Origin: an uncultured beta proteobacterium
GTDB lineage: Bacteria; Pseudomonadota; Gammaproteobacteria; Burkholderiales; Burkholderiaceae_C
Direction: 5' to 3'
Length of the DNA stretch: 64,000 bases
Assembly: GCA_903838565.1 (NCBI GenBank)
Contig: CAILZB010000060.1
Span: 186,001-250,000 of the forward strand
Positions 46,113 through 56,300 of this stretch are shown one piece after another (positions within the stretch are counted from its first letter, which is position 1; each line of letters starts with the position of its first letter). The translations under genes and the position numbers were made by a program. A model generated the notes under the pieces. It made no database searches. It saw only the letters and a program-made list of their open reading frames with translations, and had not been told where the DNA came from.

Positions 46113-47795
46113 TTATCGCGGCTCGGTTTGCAGGCGCGGGCCGGTCGTGCCGGTGGCGCTGTCGATCTGCATGAAGGTCATCGGGCCGGGGCGTCCGTCG
46201 GGCGCGATGCCCTGGGAGCGCTGGAAAGCCCGCACGCGCTCGCGCAGCGCCGCATCCAGCGTCTGTGGCGTGGAGGAGGACGGTAGCGGCGCACCGTCGA
46301 GGCGGGACAGGCGGCGCGCCAACTCGTCAACCGCAGGGCCCGAGCTGCCGTCGGCCAGATCGGCGCTGTAGCCCGCCGGCGCGCGCCAGTAGGTGGCGAA
46401 ATCGCCGCGCCACAGCCGCGCCAGCGCCACCAGGCGCACGCGATGCAGTTCCTTGCCGATGCGCAGCGTGGCGCTCTGCTCGTCCAGCCCGACCAGCAGC
46501 GCGTACACCGGCGCCCCGTTGCCGGGCTCCAGCGCCAGCACCACGGGCCGGCCCAGCTGGCGCAGCAGCGGCAGCGTGAGCTTGCTGCTGCGGTAGCACT
46601 GCAAGGGCTGCGCCGGGCCCACCAGGCAAGGGTCGGCGTCGCCGACGTCGATGTCCCAGGCCGGAGCCAGCGCGCGCCACGCCAGCTTGATGTCCGCGGG
46701 CATGTGCTCGAGCAGGCCATCGAGTTCTTCCAGCGCAGGCAACGCCGGAACCAGCGGCCGCTGCGCTGCCGAGGCGGCAAGCCGTGGCGCAGCAGACGCC
46801 GCGGTTTGCGGGACGCGGGACGCGGCAAGCATGGCCAGCGGCGTGGGCTGCGGCGGGTTCCACGCCAGCCACCAGGCGGCCAGGACCAAGACGATCAGCA
46901 CGCCGCCCAGTGCGTAGGTCGTGGGTCGCAGCGCCGGGGGGCGCGCGCCTTCGTGCCCGAAGACCTCGGCCGCGGCCTTGTCCACAACCCAGTTGTCGAC
47001 GCGCTCCAGACCATTCGCCCAGGCACCGAGCAGCGCGCGGCCGCACAGCAGATTGATGCGCCGCGGCACACCCTGCGCCAGGCGGTGGATGCGCTGCAGC
47101 GACTTCTTCTCGAACGGCAGCGCGCCGGTGTGGCCGGCCACGGCCAGGCGGTGCCGGATGTACTGCGTGCTCTCGGCGTCGGTGAGGGCCTCCAGGTGAA
47201 AACGCGCGATCACGCGTTGTGCCAACTGCTCCAGATCGGGACGCTCCAGCATGGCGCGCAGCTCGGGTTGGCCGATGAGGACGATCTGCAGCAGCTTGCG
47301 CTCGTTGGTTTCCAGGTTGGTCAGCAGACGCAGCTGCTCGAGCACGTCGGGCGCGAGGTTTTGCGCCTCGTCGATGATGAGCACGCTGCTCTGACCGGCC
47401 GCGTGGCTTTGCAGCAGGAAGGCGTTGAGCGCGTCGATGTAGTCCTTGACCGTGGGCGTGTTCGATGCCGACGGCGCCAGTGCGATGTGGAACTCCTCGC
47501 AGATTGTCTGCAGCAACTCGGCCACCGTGAGCTTGGGGTTGAAGATGTAGGCCACATGGCAGCCGGCGGGGATCTGCTCCAGGAAGCAGCGGCAGACGGT
47601 GGTCTTGCCGGTGCCGATATCGCCCGTGAGCAGCACAAAGCCGCCACCGGTACCGCCGGCCGTGCCGCCGGTACCGCTGACGCCGTACAGCAGGTGCGCC
47701 AGCGCTTCCCGATGGCGCTCGCTCATGAAGAGGTAACGCGGGTCCGGTGCGATCGAAAACGGGTCTTGCGTCAGTCCGAAATGCTGCGAGTACAT
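46113..47795 (-). CDS. gspA: GspA/ExeA-type AAA ATPase with peptidoglycan-binding domain
   Basis: A 560-residue inner-membrane ATPase. The start MYSQHFGLTQDPFSIAPDPRYLFMS is typical. Walker A is LLTGDIGTGKTTVC (around residues 54-67) and Walker B LIIDEAQNL (around 138-146). A single membrane segment lies at about 293-312 (TYALGGVLIVLVLAAWWLAW). The C-terminal PG_binding_1-like domain includes RERVRAFQRSQGIAPDGRPG. A glycine/threonine-rich GTGGTAGGTGGG insert precedes the P-loop. It is the first gene of a gspA-gspB pair. Confidence 0.93.
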   Translation of the reverse strand: MYSQHFGLTQDPFSIAPDPRYLFMSERHREALAHLLYGVSGTGGTAGGTGGGFVLLTGDIGTGKTTVCRCFLEQIPAGCHVAYIFNPKLTVAELLQTICEEFHIALAPSASNTPTVKDYIDALNAFLLQSHAAGQSSVLIIDEAQNLAPDVLEQLRLLTNLETNERKLLQIVLIGQPELRAMLERPDLEQLAQRVIARFHLEALTDAESTQYIRHRLAVAGHTGALPFEKKSLQRIHRLAQGVPRRINLLCGRALLGAWANGLERVDNWVVDKAAAEVFGHEGARPPALRPTTYALGGVLIVLVLAAWWLAWNPPQPTPLAMLAASRVPQTAASAAPRLAASAAQRPLVPALPALEELDGLLEHMPADIKLAWRALAPAWDIDVGDADPCLVGPAQPLQCYRSSKLTLPLLRQLGRPVVLALEPGNGAPVYALLVGLDEQSATLRIGKELHRVRLVALARLWRGDFATYWRAPAGYSADLADGSSGPAVDELARRLSRLDGAPLPSSSTPQTLDAALRERVRAFQRSQGIAPDGRPGPMTFMQIDSATGTTGPRLQTEPR

Positions 47796-47874
47796 AAGGT
47801 GCCAAGCATACCGGAGGGGATAGACGGCGGGCCCGAGTCGCCCTGGCCCCTTGCATCAGGGCTGGCGGGCGCTC

Positions 47875-49068
47875 TCAGACCATCGCCAGCAGACGGCTCA
47901 GGTTGAGCTTGACCTTGACGTCGCGGTGCGCCACCGTCGCCACGATCCGGTACTCCTTCTGGCTGGTGTCGCGAAACATGGGCTCGGCCGTGGGCATGCC
48001 CTGACGGTTCACCAGCACCGCCACCCGGGGCGTCGTGGTGTTGGCGCCACGACGCACGACCACTGCCACTTCCTGCGTGGCCAGTCGCACGTAGGAGCCG
48101 GGCGCGTAGATCCCCAATACCTTGATCAGCGCCGCACCCGATTCGTCCACCTCGTGGTTCTCGTCGAAGTAGCAGGTCTGCATGGCCACGCCGGGCTGCA
48201 GCGGCTCGCGCGAGGCCCGGGGAGCAAGCATCGCGGCAAAAACGTTGGCGCGCTGGATCAGGCGCGCAATGCGCAGCGTCGGGCTGCGCGGGGCGAGCGG
48301 GCCGGGCGTCTTGTCCAGGTGATGGAAGACGGCTTCCAGCCACACCGGATCGGTGACGCCCAGGTCCTTCAGATATTCCGCAGAGAATGCGGCGTGCACT
48401 TCGACCAGGTGCCGCTGCGTGGCCGACAGCGGCGTGCTTTGCAAGGCCAGGTCATCCTGCATGGACGTCATGCTGATGTTCATGGTCAAGGCGACCTTGC
48501 CCAGCGTGTCGACCATCTCCTGCGGCCAGTTCAGCACCTGCGTCGCGGCCATCTCGGCCGTCACGCACACCAGCATCGCGTGCATCGCGCTGTAGGAACG
48601 CAGTTCGGTGGCGGAAAGGTGCATCAGGGCCAACAGCGTGGCATCAGGGTAACGCCGCGCCTGCAGGCTGATGTCCCTGTGCAGGGCGTCTAGCAATTTC
48701 AGAAATGACGCCTTCTGAGGATCGCGCAGCAGCACATTGGCACGCGCCAACAGGCCCAGCCAATCGGCGTCATAGTTGTCGTCGACGATCTTCTTCGTCA
48801 GGTCGCCGGCGGTGATGTGGGCGTTGGCGATTTCACCCAGGCTCACCTCCTTGCGCAGCATCGCGTGCAGCTTGCCGACATATTCGCGCTGGTGGTCGCT
48901 CTCGTCGATGCACAAGCTGACCCCGAGTCCGACCAGATGCTCCAGTTCCGCCAGCGATCCGATGACGTAGCCCTTCTTCGCCAGCAGCACGCCCGCGGCC
49001 GAACGCAGTGCAAAGGGCAGCGGTTTGTTCAGCGGAATGACGTCGGCGTTAACGGTGACAAGCTTCAT
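47875..49068 (-). CDS. HD-GYP-like regulatory protein with degenerate HD site
   Basis: A 397-residue cytoplasmic protein with an N-terminal DUF3391-like region (MKLVTVNADVIPLNKPLPFALRSAAGVLLAKKGYVI) and a long helical core arranged like HD-GYP cyclic di-GMP phosphodiesterases. One histidine (AMHAML) and a HHLDKTPG-like segment remain. The HD motif expected after the first helix is replaced by LTMNISM near residue 193, and no GYP motif is seen. It is probably inactive as a phosphodiesterase and may bind a nucleotide or partner. The start at 49068 precedes the family pattern. Confidence 0.75.
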   Translation of the reverse strand: MKLVTVNADVIPLNKPLPFALRSAAGVLLAKKGYVIGSLAELEHLVGLGVSLCIDESDHQREYVGKLHAMLRKEVSLGEIANAHITAGDLTKKIVDDNYDADWLGLLARANVLLRDPQKASFLKLLDALHRDISLQARRYPDATLLALMHLSATELRSYSAMHAMLVCVTAEMAATQVLNWPQEMVDTLGKVALTMNISMTSMQDDLALQSTPLSATQRHLVEVHAAFSAEYLKDLGVTDPVWLEAVFHHLDKTPGPLAPRSPTLRIARLIQRANVFAAMLAPRASREPLQPGVAMQTCYFDENHEVDESGAALIKVLGIYAPGSYVRLATQEVAVVVRRGANTTTPRVAVLVNRQGMPTAEPMFRDTSQKEYRIVATVAHRDVKVKLNLSRLLAMV

Positions 49069-49207
49069 GGTGTAGGGCGGATTATCCAACGAAAAACTAT
49101 TTCTGCCTTTGCCGCCAAAGCGCGGAACAGCGGCGCATCTTGCCACCAATTTGATCCCAACCGGTACGGCTGCCGCCGGGGCCACCCCGGGTGCTAGCAT
49201 CCGCGGC

Positions 49208-49705
49208 ATGAGCAAGACCTTCGACGAACCGAGTTTTCTGGGCAAGATTTGCGTCGCAAGCGACGCCATGGAACGCGTGCGCACGCTGACTCGCCCGGTC
49301 GTTTTCACCAATGGGGTGTTCGACGTTCTGCACCGCGGCCATGTGACCTATCTGGCGCAAGCCAAGGCGCTGGGCGGCGCCCTGGTGGTGGGGCTGAACA
49401 CCGACGCCTCGGCCCGGCGCCTGGGCAAGGGACCCGAGCGTCCGCTGAACTCCCAGATCGATCGCGCGGTGATGCTGGCCGCGCTCGAGTGCGTCAGCCT
49501 GGTGACCTGGTTTGACGAAGACACGCCGCTGGAGCTGATCCGCAAGCTGCGCCCGGATATCCTGGTCAAGGGCGGGGACTACGACATGCAGACCCTGGCG
49601 GAAACCCGATTGGTGCAAGGCTGGGGCGGCACGGCGCTGGCGATTCCCTTTGTGGACGGCTACTCCACCACGGCGCTGGTAGAGAAGATTCGATCAGGCC
49701 GCTGA
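49208..49705 (+). CDS. rfaE2: D-glycero-beta-D-manno-heptose 1-phosphate adenylyltransferase (RfaE2 type)
   Basis: Nucleotidyltransferase that makes ADP-heptose for the LPS core. The 165 residues cover only the adenylyltransferase domain of HldE, so the kinase is separate. FTNGVFDVLHRGHVTYLAQAKALG has the HxGH motif (HRGH), and LVKGGDY and GYSTTALVEKI are family segments. A TAGCAT motif lies 7 bases before the ATG. The 3' end overlaps the convergent DTW gene by 12 bases. Confidence 0.95.
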   Translation: MSKTFDEPSFLGKICVASDAMERVRTLTRPVVFTNGVFDVLHRGHVTYLAQAKALGGALVVGLNTDASARRLGKGPERPLNSQIDRAVMLAALECVSLVTWFDEDTPLELIRKLRPDILVKGGDYDMQTLAETRLVQGWGGTALAIPFVDGYSTTALVEKIRSGR

Positions 49706-50449
49706 GGCGGGGCACAGCGCGCGCAAGCGCAGATGCACGGTGTTTTCAAGATCCACCGGCAACTGGTTCCTGGCCTGCAGGTAGTGGTGGGTGAACACAT
49801 CCAGGTAGGCCTCCAACGTCTGCGCCGCAAGGGGCTCGCCGGCCAACTCCAGGCAAAGTGCCGCAACCTCGGACGTGCAGACATGGTTATCGCGTCTGGA
49901 GCGGCGCAGGCGGTAGCGTGAGAGCTGTTCCGGCTGCAGGCTGAGCACCGGCAGATGGTCCAGGTAGGGGCTTTTGCGGAACATCTTGCGCGCCTCAGGC
50001 CAGGTGGCGTCCAGCAGCACAAACAGCGCCCGCTTGCCCGCGCGCGGCGCGCCGTCAGCCGCGCAGGCGTCGGGCTGCAGCCGTGTGACGACGCGCTCGG
50101 GCGCGACAAACTCCCCCGGAAACACCAGATACGGCTGCCACTGCGGATCAGCCAGCATGGCCAGCAACGCCGGATCCACTACGGTGCGGGCCCAGCCAAA
50201 GGCGGCAGTGTCGGGCACCACGTCGGCAATCAGCCAGCCCGTGTTGCTGGGCTTGAGCGGTTCGGTGTCGCCCATGATCAGGCACATGCCCGCGCGTGTC
50301 GCCACCGTCGGGCGCAGGGCACACATGCAGTGGCTGGCGATCAGGCGACAGCCCTGGCAGCGCAGCGCATTCGAGCCGCCGCGCGCGAGAAAGGGCTTGG
50401 CGCTGCGCGCCAGCCGCCCGGCGCGCAGGCGGGAAACGGCGTGGATCAC
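49694..50449 (-). CDS. DTW-domain tRNA-uridine aminocarboxypropyltransferase-like protein
   Basis: A 251-residue protein with the DTW domain (DTW/TapT family, which puts a 3-amino-3-carboxypropyl group on tRNA uridine using SAM). The N-terminal cysteines CQGCRLIASHCMC suit a zinc site. The DTW motif is conserved as LDATWPEARKMF. TSEVAALCLELAGE is a conserved late segment. The initiator appears to be GTG at 50449. It lies downstream of glnE on the same strand. Family assignment is firm; the exact tRNA is not. Confidence 0.9.
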   Translation of the reverse strand: MIHAVSRLRAGRLARSAKPFLARGGSNALRCQGCRLIASHCMCALRPTVATRAGMCLIMGDTEPLKPSNTGWLIADVVPDTAAFGWARTVVDPALLAMLADPQWQPYLVFPGEFVAPERVVTRLQPDACAADGAPRAGKRALFVLLDATWPEARKMFRKSPYLDHLPVLSLQPEQLSRYRLRRSRRDNHVCTSEVAALCLELAGEPLAAQTLEAYLDVFTHHYLQARNQLPVDLENTVHLRLRALCPASAA

Positions 50450-50524
50450 ACCGCGGTCTCAGGGTTGGCTGGTTTGAACATGGGGTGCATTGTCGCCATG
50501 GCGCCTGCGTCGCAGGCGTCGGCT

Positions 50525-53236
50525 TCAGGCCAGGACCGCATTCCACAGCGCCAGGATGGCGTCGCGCTCGGCCTGCAGTGACTCGGGTGGCAACTGCGTT
50601 GACTCTTCGTTCAGGCGCGCCTGGTGCTGGGCGTGGCGCAGCGATCGATAGGCGTCAGCCGCGGCTTGGCCCACGCCAGCCGGCAGCAAGCCCACGCTTT
50701 CAGCGCGCTGCAACAGCGCGATGTTGCCCACGTTGGCGCGCAGCTCCGCATGCGCGCCGGCGCTGGAGAGCACCAGAAACTGCACGGCAAATTCCGCATC
50801 CACCATGCCGCCCGGACTGTGCTTGACGTCAAAACGCCCGGGCTTGACCGGGTGCGCCGACGCCACCTTTTGCCGCATGCTCTTGATTTCGGAGCGCAGC
50901 GCCAGCGCGTCGCGTGGCGCGGTGATGACGGCTTCGCGCACGGCGTCAAAACGCTGACGAAGAGCTTCATCTCCTAAACAAAAGCGCGCACGCGTCATGG
51001 CCTGGTGCTCCCAGGTCCAGGCGGTGTTGGAGCCGCGCTGCTGCTGGTAGGCCGCGTAGGAATCGAAGGTGGTGATGAGCAGGCCCGAGTTGCCATTGGG
51101 GCGCAGCGCGGTGTCGATCTCGAACAGATCGCCCTCGCCGGTCTTGATCGTCAGCCAGTTGATGAGCTTGCGCACGAAGGCGGCATAGATCTCGCCGGCG
51201 CGCTCGTCCTCGTCTTCGTAGACGAAGACGATGTCCAGGTCGCTGCCGTAGCCCAGTTCCTTGCCGCCCAGCTTGCCGTAGGCAATGATGGCCAGCTGCG
51301 GGGCTTCGCGATGCCGGTTCTTCAGGCGCTGCCAGCACCAGCGCGCGGTGACGCGCAGCAGCACGTCGGCCAGCGCGCTCAGGTCGTCGGCCACCTGTTC
51401 CACCGTGAGGCGGCCCTCCACGTCGCGCGCCAGGATGCGAAACAATTCCGCGTGGTGCGCCCGGCGCAGCAGGTTCAGCAGCGATTCGTCGTCGTCTTCG
51501 CCGGTGGATTGCAGCGCCTGACGGCGCTGTTCCAGTTCCTGCTCGAACTCGTCTGCGACAAAGCGCTCGGCCAGCATGGCGCCGCCGGCGAGCTCGTCGA
51601 TCACGCCCGGGTGCTGCATCAGATAGCGCGCGGGCCAGCGCGCCGCGCCCAGCAGGCGCAGCAGGCGCTCGTGCACCGCCGGGCGCTCCAACAGCAGCGC
51701 CAGATAGCTTTCGCGACGCAGCAACGGCTCCACCCAATCGGCCATCTGCAGCGCCGCGATTTCGCTGACGCGTCCTTCGCGCAGCCACTGCGCCGTGCGC
51801 TGCAGCAGCCGGATCAGACGGTGGCGCGCCTCTTCGCGCAGCGCCAGCACGCGGGGGTGGGTGCGCCAAAGCGCGACGCGTTCGCGGAACTTCTCCGGCA
51901 GTTCCTCGAGCAACTGCTCCAGTTCCGGCACGCTCGCACGCGCGCCTTCGTGGCCCTTGTTGCCATTGCCGTTGCACGACCGGCACTCGCTGCCACCGGC
52001 GCCGCCGAGCAGGGTGTCAAACTCGTGCGCCACCAGTTCGCGCTGCGTATCGAGCTCCACCAGAAAGCGACGGGTGTCGGCAAAGCCAAGCGTGGCCGCG
52101 ATCCAGGCGAGGTCGTCGTCGCGCGTCGGCAGCACATGGGTTTGCTGGTCGTCCAGGTACTGGATGCGGTGTTCCACGCGGCGCAGGAATTCGTAGGCGC
52201 TGGCGAGTGCGTCGGCCGTGGCCAGGGGCATGAGTCCGGCCCTGGCCACGCACTGCAGGGCTTGCAGCGTGGGGCGTTTGCGAAGTTCCGGAAACTGGCC
52301 ACCGCGCACCACCTGCAGCAGCTGCACGGTGAACTCGATTTCGCGAATGCCGCCGCGCGAGAGCTTCACGTCGTTGGCTCGCTCGGGGTGACCCGCGCTG
52401 CGCCGCGCCGCCTGTGCGCGGATCTGGCGGTGCAGGTCCCGCAGGCCGTCAAACACGCTGTAGTCCAGATAGCGCCGAAACACAAAGGGCAAGACCACCG
52501 AGCGCAAGCCTTGCGCGGAACCGCTGGCGATGCATTCGCGCGGCGCCACCACGCGGCTCTTGAGCCAGGCAAAACGCTCCCACTCCCGGCCCTGGACCTG
52601 CAGGTATTCTTCCAGCGCGCCGCAGGATACGGCCGCGGGTCCGGAACTGCCATTGGGACGCAACATCAAATCCACGCGGAACACGAAACCGTGCTCGGTG
52701 GCCTCGCCCACCAGCGCGTAAATGATCTTCACGGCCTTGGCGAAGTACTCGTGGTTGCTGACCCGGTGTCGCCCCTCGCTGTTGCCCGCGGTCTCTCCGT
52801 CCTCGTCGTAGACGTAGATCAGATCGATGTCGCTGGACACATTGAGTTCGCGCGCGCCCAGCTTTCCCATGCCCACGATCCACAGCTGCGCCCTTTGACC
52901 TGAGGCGGTGAGAGGGGCTCCGTGCAGCCCGTCGAGTTCGATGCAAGCCTGGGCGCAGGCCAGATCCAGCGCCCACTCGGCCAGTTCCGTCACCCCTCGG
53001 GTCACCACCTGCAGCGGCGCTTGCGCGTCGCAATCGAGTTGCATCAGCCGCTGCATGACGAGTTGGCGCACGATGCGCAGCGCATCCGACAGGCTCGCGC
53101 CACCCTGGCTCAAGGTGGAAAAGGCCTGCTCCATGTGCGCTCGCACGGGGGCCCCCGCTGGCAGCAGCTCCAACTGTGGCTGATAACGACGCTGCAAACG
53201 TTGCTGGAAACGGGAGTAATCGGACAGCGGCGCCAT
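50525..53236 (-). CDS. glnE: Glutamine synthetase adenylyltransferase/deadenylase
   Basis: Bifunctional regulator of glutamine synthetase that adds or removes AMP under PII control. It has 903 residues, as in related betaproteobacteria. The N-terminal nucleotidyltransferase has VGMGKLGARELNVSSDIDLIYVYDEDGE (GS-type G-x-x-D-x-D). The C-terminal one has AYGKLGGKELGYGSDLDIVFVYEDEDE. Helical linkers with FRLDYGTLR-like repeats (RHAQHQARLNEES) lie between. The ATG at 53236 is the best start; upstream open frame does not fit the family. It is divergent from yhdP. Confidence 0.95.
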   Translation of the reverse strand: MAPLSDYSRFQQRLQRRYQPQLELLPAGAPVRAHMEQAFSTLSQGGASLSDALRIVRQLVMQRLMQLDCDAQAPLQVVTRGVTELAEWALDLACAQACIELDGLHGAPLTASGQRAQLWIVGMGKLGARELNVSSDIDLIYVYDEDGETAGNSEGRHRVSNHEYFAKAVKIIYALVGEATEHGFVFRVDLMLRPNGSSGPAAVSCGALEEYLQVQGREWERFAWLKSRVVAPRECIASGSAQGLRSVVLPFVFRRYLDYSVFDGLRDLHRQIRAQAARRSAGHPERANDVKLSRGGIREIEFTVQLLQVVRGGQFPELRKRPTLQALQCVARAGLMPLATADALASAYEFLRRVEHRIQYLDDQQTHVLPTRDDDLAWIAATLGFADTRRFLVELDTQRELVAHEFDTLLGGAGGSECRSCNGNGNKGHEGARASVPELEQLLEELPEKFRERVALWRTHPRVLALREEARHRLIRLLQRTAQWLREGRVSEIAALQMADWVEPLLRRESYLALLLERPAVHERLLRLLGAARWPARYLMQHPGVIDELAGGAMLAERFVADEFEQELEQRRQALQSTGEDDDESLLNLLRRAHHAELFRILARDVEGRLTVEQVADDLSALADVLLRVTARWCWQRLKNRHREAPQLAIIAYGKLGGKELGYGSDLDIVFVYEDEDERAGEIYAAFVRKLINWLTIKTGEGDLFEIDTALRPNGNSGLLITTFDSYAAYQQQRGSNTAWTWEHQAMTRARFCLGDEALRQRFDAVREAVITAPRDALALRSEIKSMRQKVASAHPVKPGRFDVKHSPGGMVDAEFAVQFLVLSSAGAHAELRANVGNIALLQRAESVGLLPAGVGQAAADAYRSLRHAQHQARLNEESTQLPPESLQAERDAILALWNAVLA

Positions 53237-53369
53237 GTAGTGCAAATGGATGGATGACAATAAGAAAGGCGTCAGGACAATTCCACCGGAGTGCTCACGC
53301 CGCGGGGCGGCGCAACCCGCTTGCGCCCGAACCCAACGGCGCCGCCGGTCATAATTCCGGACCTTGCCC

Positions 53370-56300
53370 ATGAACGAATCTGCACATCCCCCCCGCTGGC
53401 TCAAAGTCGGCGCCACGGCGTCGCGCTGGTTGTTGTGGCCAATGCTGCTTCTGTGGCTGCTCTTTGCCGTCGTCTGGGGCGGGTTGCACGGCTGGATTGT
53501 GCCGCGAATCGGCGAATGGCGTCCGCTGCTGGAACAGCAGGCCACACTGCGCCTGGGGGTGCCGGTACGCATCGGCAGCATTTCGGCGCGCTCGCAGGGT
53601 CTGCTGCCTTCCTTCGAAATGAACAACGTCTCGTTGCTGGATCCCCAGGGCCGCGAGGCGCTGCATCTGCCGCGGGTGGTGGGAACCCTGTCGCCGGCGT
53701 CATTGTGGAATCTGGGCTTTGAACAGCTGTTCATCGAGCAGCCTGAACTGGACATACGCCGCACCGCACAGGGTCACATCCTGGTCGCGGGACTGGACCT
53801 CTCAGGCAGCGCCAGCGCCAGCGCCGACGGCACCGACTGGCTGTTCTCGCAAACCGAGATCTTCATCCGCAAGGGAACGGTGCGCTGGACCGACGAGCTG
53901 CGCGGCACACCGACGCTGGCGCTGAGCGCGGTGGACTGGGTCATGCGCAACGGGGGCCGCCGGCACGGCATGCGCCTGGACGCCACGCCGCCGCCCGAGT
54001 GGGGCCAGCGCTTCAGCCTGCGTGCGCTGTTTCGCCAGCCGCTGCTGTCGTCGCAGGGCGCACACTGGCAGGAATGGGATGGCCAGGTCTTTGCGGACTT
54101 TACCCAGGTCGATGTCTCGCACTTGCAGCAGTACGCGGATCTGGGCGTCCGGGTCAGCCAGGGTCAGGGCGCGCTGCGCGCCTGGGGCGATGTGGTGCAC
54201 GGCCAGGTGGTTGCACTCACCGCCGACGCCGCGCTGCTTCGCGTCGATACCCAACTGGGACCGGAGCTGGCGCCACTGGAGCTGGAGCAGATCCAGGGCC
54301 GCTTCACCGCGCGCACCTTGACCAACGGTTTTGAGTTCGGCACCCAGGGCCTGCAGTTTCAGACGCGAGACGGGCTGCACTGGCCGGGTGGCAACGCCTT
54401 CTTGTCCTACACGCGGGCCCAGGGCCGGTCTGCGGCCCTGGGCGATTTCCGCGCCGACAAGCTGGACTTGGTGGCGCTGGGCCAGATCGCGAATCGCTTG
54501 CCGCTCGGCGTTGCGACGCACGCTGCGCTGCTGGCCTACCAGCCCAAGGGACTGGTGCAGAAGATTCAGGTGCATTGGCAGGGGCCACCCGACGCGATCG
54601 AGCAATACAGCGCCACCGGCTTGGTGACCGGGCTGGAAATGGCTGCACGCCCCGCCGCCCCCGGGGGCGAGAGGGCGCAACCGGGCTCGCCCGGCATACG
54701 CGGAGCCAGCGTGGACTTCGAGATGACACAGGCGGGTGGCAAGGCGCACCTGTCGATCCAGCAGGGTGCGCTGGAGTTTCCCGGAATATTTCAGGAGCCG
54801 GTGGTTGCCATGGACCAGCTCGCGGCCGAGGCGCGCTGGCAAATCGACGGCGAACGCCTGGCGGTGCAAGTGCCCAGCCTGAAGTTCTCCAGTGCCGATG
54901 CGCAAGGCGAGCTGCAGGCGCAGTGGCACAGCGCCAATGCGGCGCAGTCGAGCGCGCGCTCGCGTTTTCCGGGCGTGCTCGACCTGCAGGGCAGCTTGAG
55001 CCGGGGCGAGGCCACCCGCGTCTACCGCTACCTGCCGCTGGTGATACCGCCCTCGGTGCGGGAGTATGTGCACCACGCCGTGCTGCAGGGCAAGGCCACG
55101 GGGGTCAAGTTCCGGGTCAAAGGCGATCTGGCGGACATGCCCTTTACCAACCCCAAGCTGGGTGAGTTCCACATCACAACCCAGGTCCGCAACGCCAGTC
55201 TGGCTTTCATTCCGAAGTCCTTGCAGGACAAGGACGAGGCCCCCTGGCCCACGCTGACGCAGTTGAATGCGGACCTGGTTTTTGACCGGGCCAGCCTGCA
55301 GATCAAGGACGCCAGTGCGATGCAGGCAGGCGCCCTGTCCTTGACCAAGGCAGAGGCGCAAATCCCCGACCTGGGCAACGCGCCCACGCTCACGCTGAGC
55401 GCCGAGGCGCGCGGCCCGGTGCAGGAGGTGCTGCGCGTGCTGTCGAGCTCTCCGCTGAGCGCGATGCTGGGCCACGCGCTGGATCCGGCCACGGGCAGCG
55501 GCGTGGCCGATTACCGCCTGCGTCTGGTGGTGCCGTTGCAGAACCCGGACAAATCCAAGGTGCAGGGCAGCGTGACGCTGGCCGGCAACGAACTGCACTT
55601 CACACCGCAAAGCCCCATCCTGTCGCGCACGCGCGGTGTCATCAACTACACCGAAAGCGGCTTCAGTCTGGTGGGCGCGCAGGCCCGACTGCTCGGCGGC
55701 GACAGCCGCATCGAAGGCGGCATGCGCGCCGCAGCGCCGGGTGCTGCCAGCCGCGAGAGCGTGCTGCTGTTGCGCGCCCAGGGCGTTGTCACCGCGGAAG
55801 GGCTGAGGGCCGCGCGCGAACTCGGCTTCATCGCCCGCCTGGCGCAAAACGCCAGTGGCAGCACGGCTTACAGCGCCAGCTTTGGCGTGCGCCAGGGCGT
55901 GGGGGAGGTCGCCGTCAGCAGCAACCTGCAGGGTCTTTCCACCGGCTTGCCCGCGCCGCTGAACAAGGCGGCGGACGCGGCGCTGCCGTTTCGTTTCGAG
56001 ACCGTTCTCATGCCCGACCGCCGGGGCAAGGAGAGCGCGCGAGCGCAGGATCAGATGACGCTGGAATGGGGCCGGATCGCGAGCGCCAGCTATGTGCGCG
56101 ACGTTTCCGGCACCGAGCCGCGCGTGCTGCGGGGCAGCCTCGCGCTGGGGCTGCTCCCCGGTGAATTCGCTCCCATGCCGGACGAAGGCGTACAGGCCAA
56201 CATCAACCTGAACAACGTTGACGTTGACGCCTGGAGCGGTGTGCTCAGCCGCGCCGTGGACGCACCGGTTGAGCTGGCCGCGCCCCGCGCGCCGCGTGCT

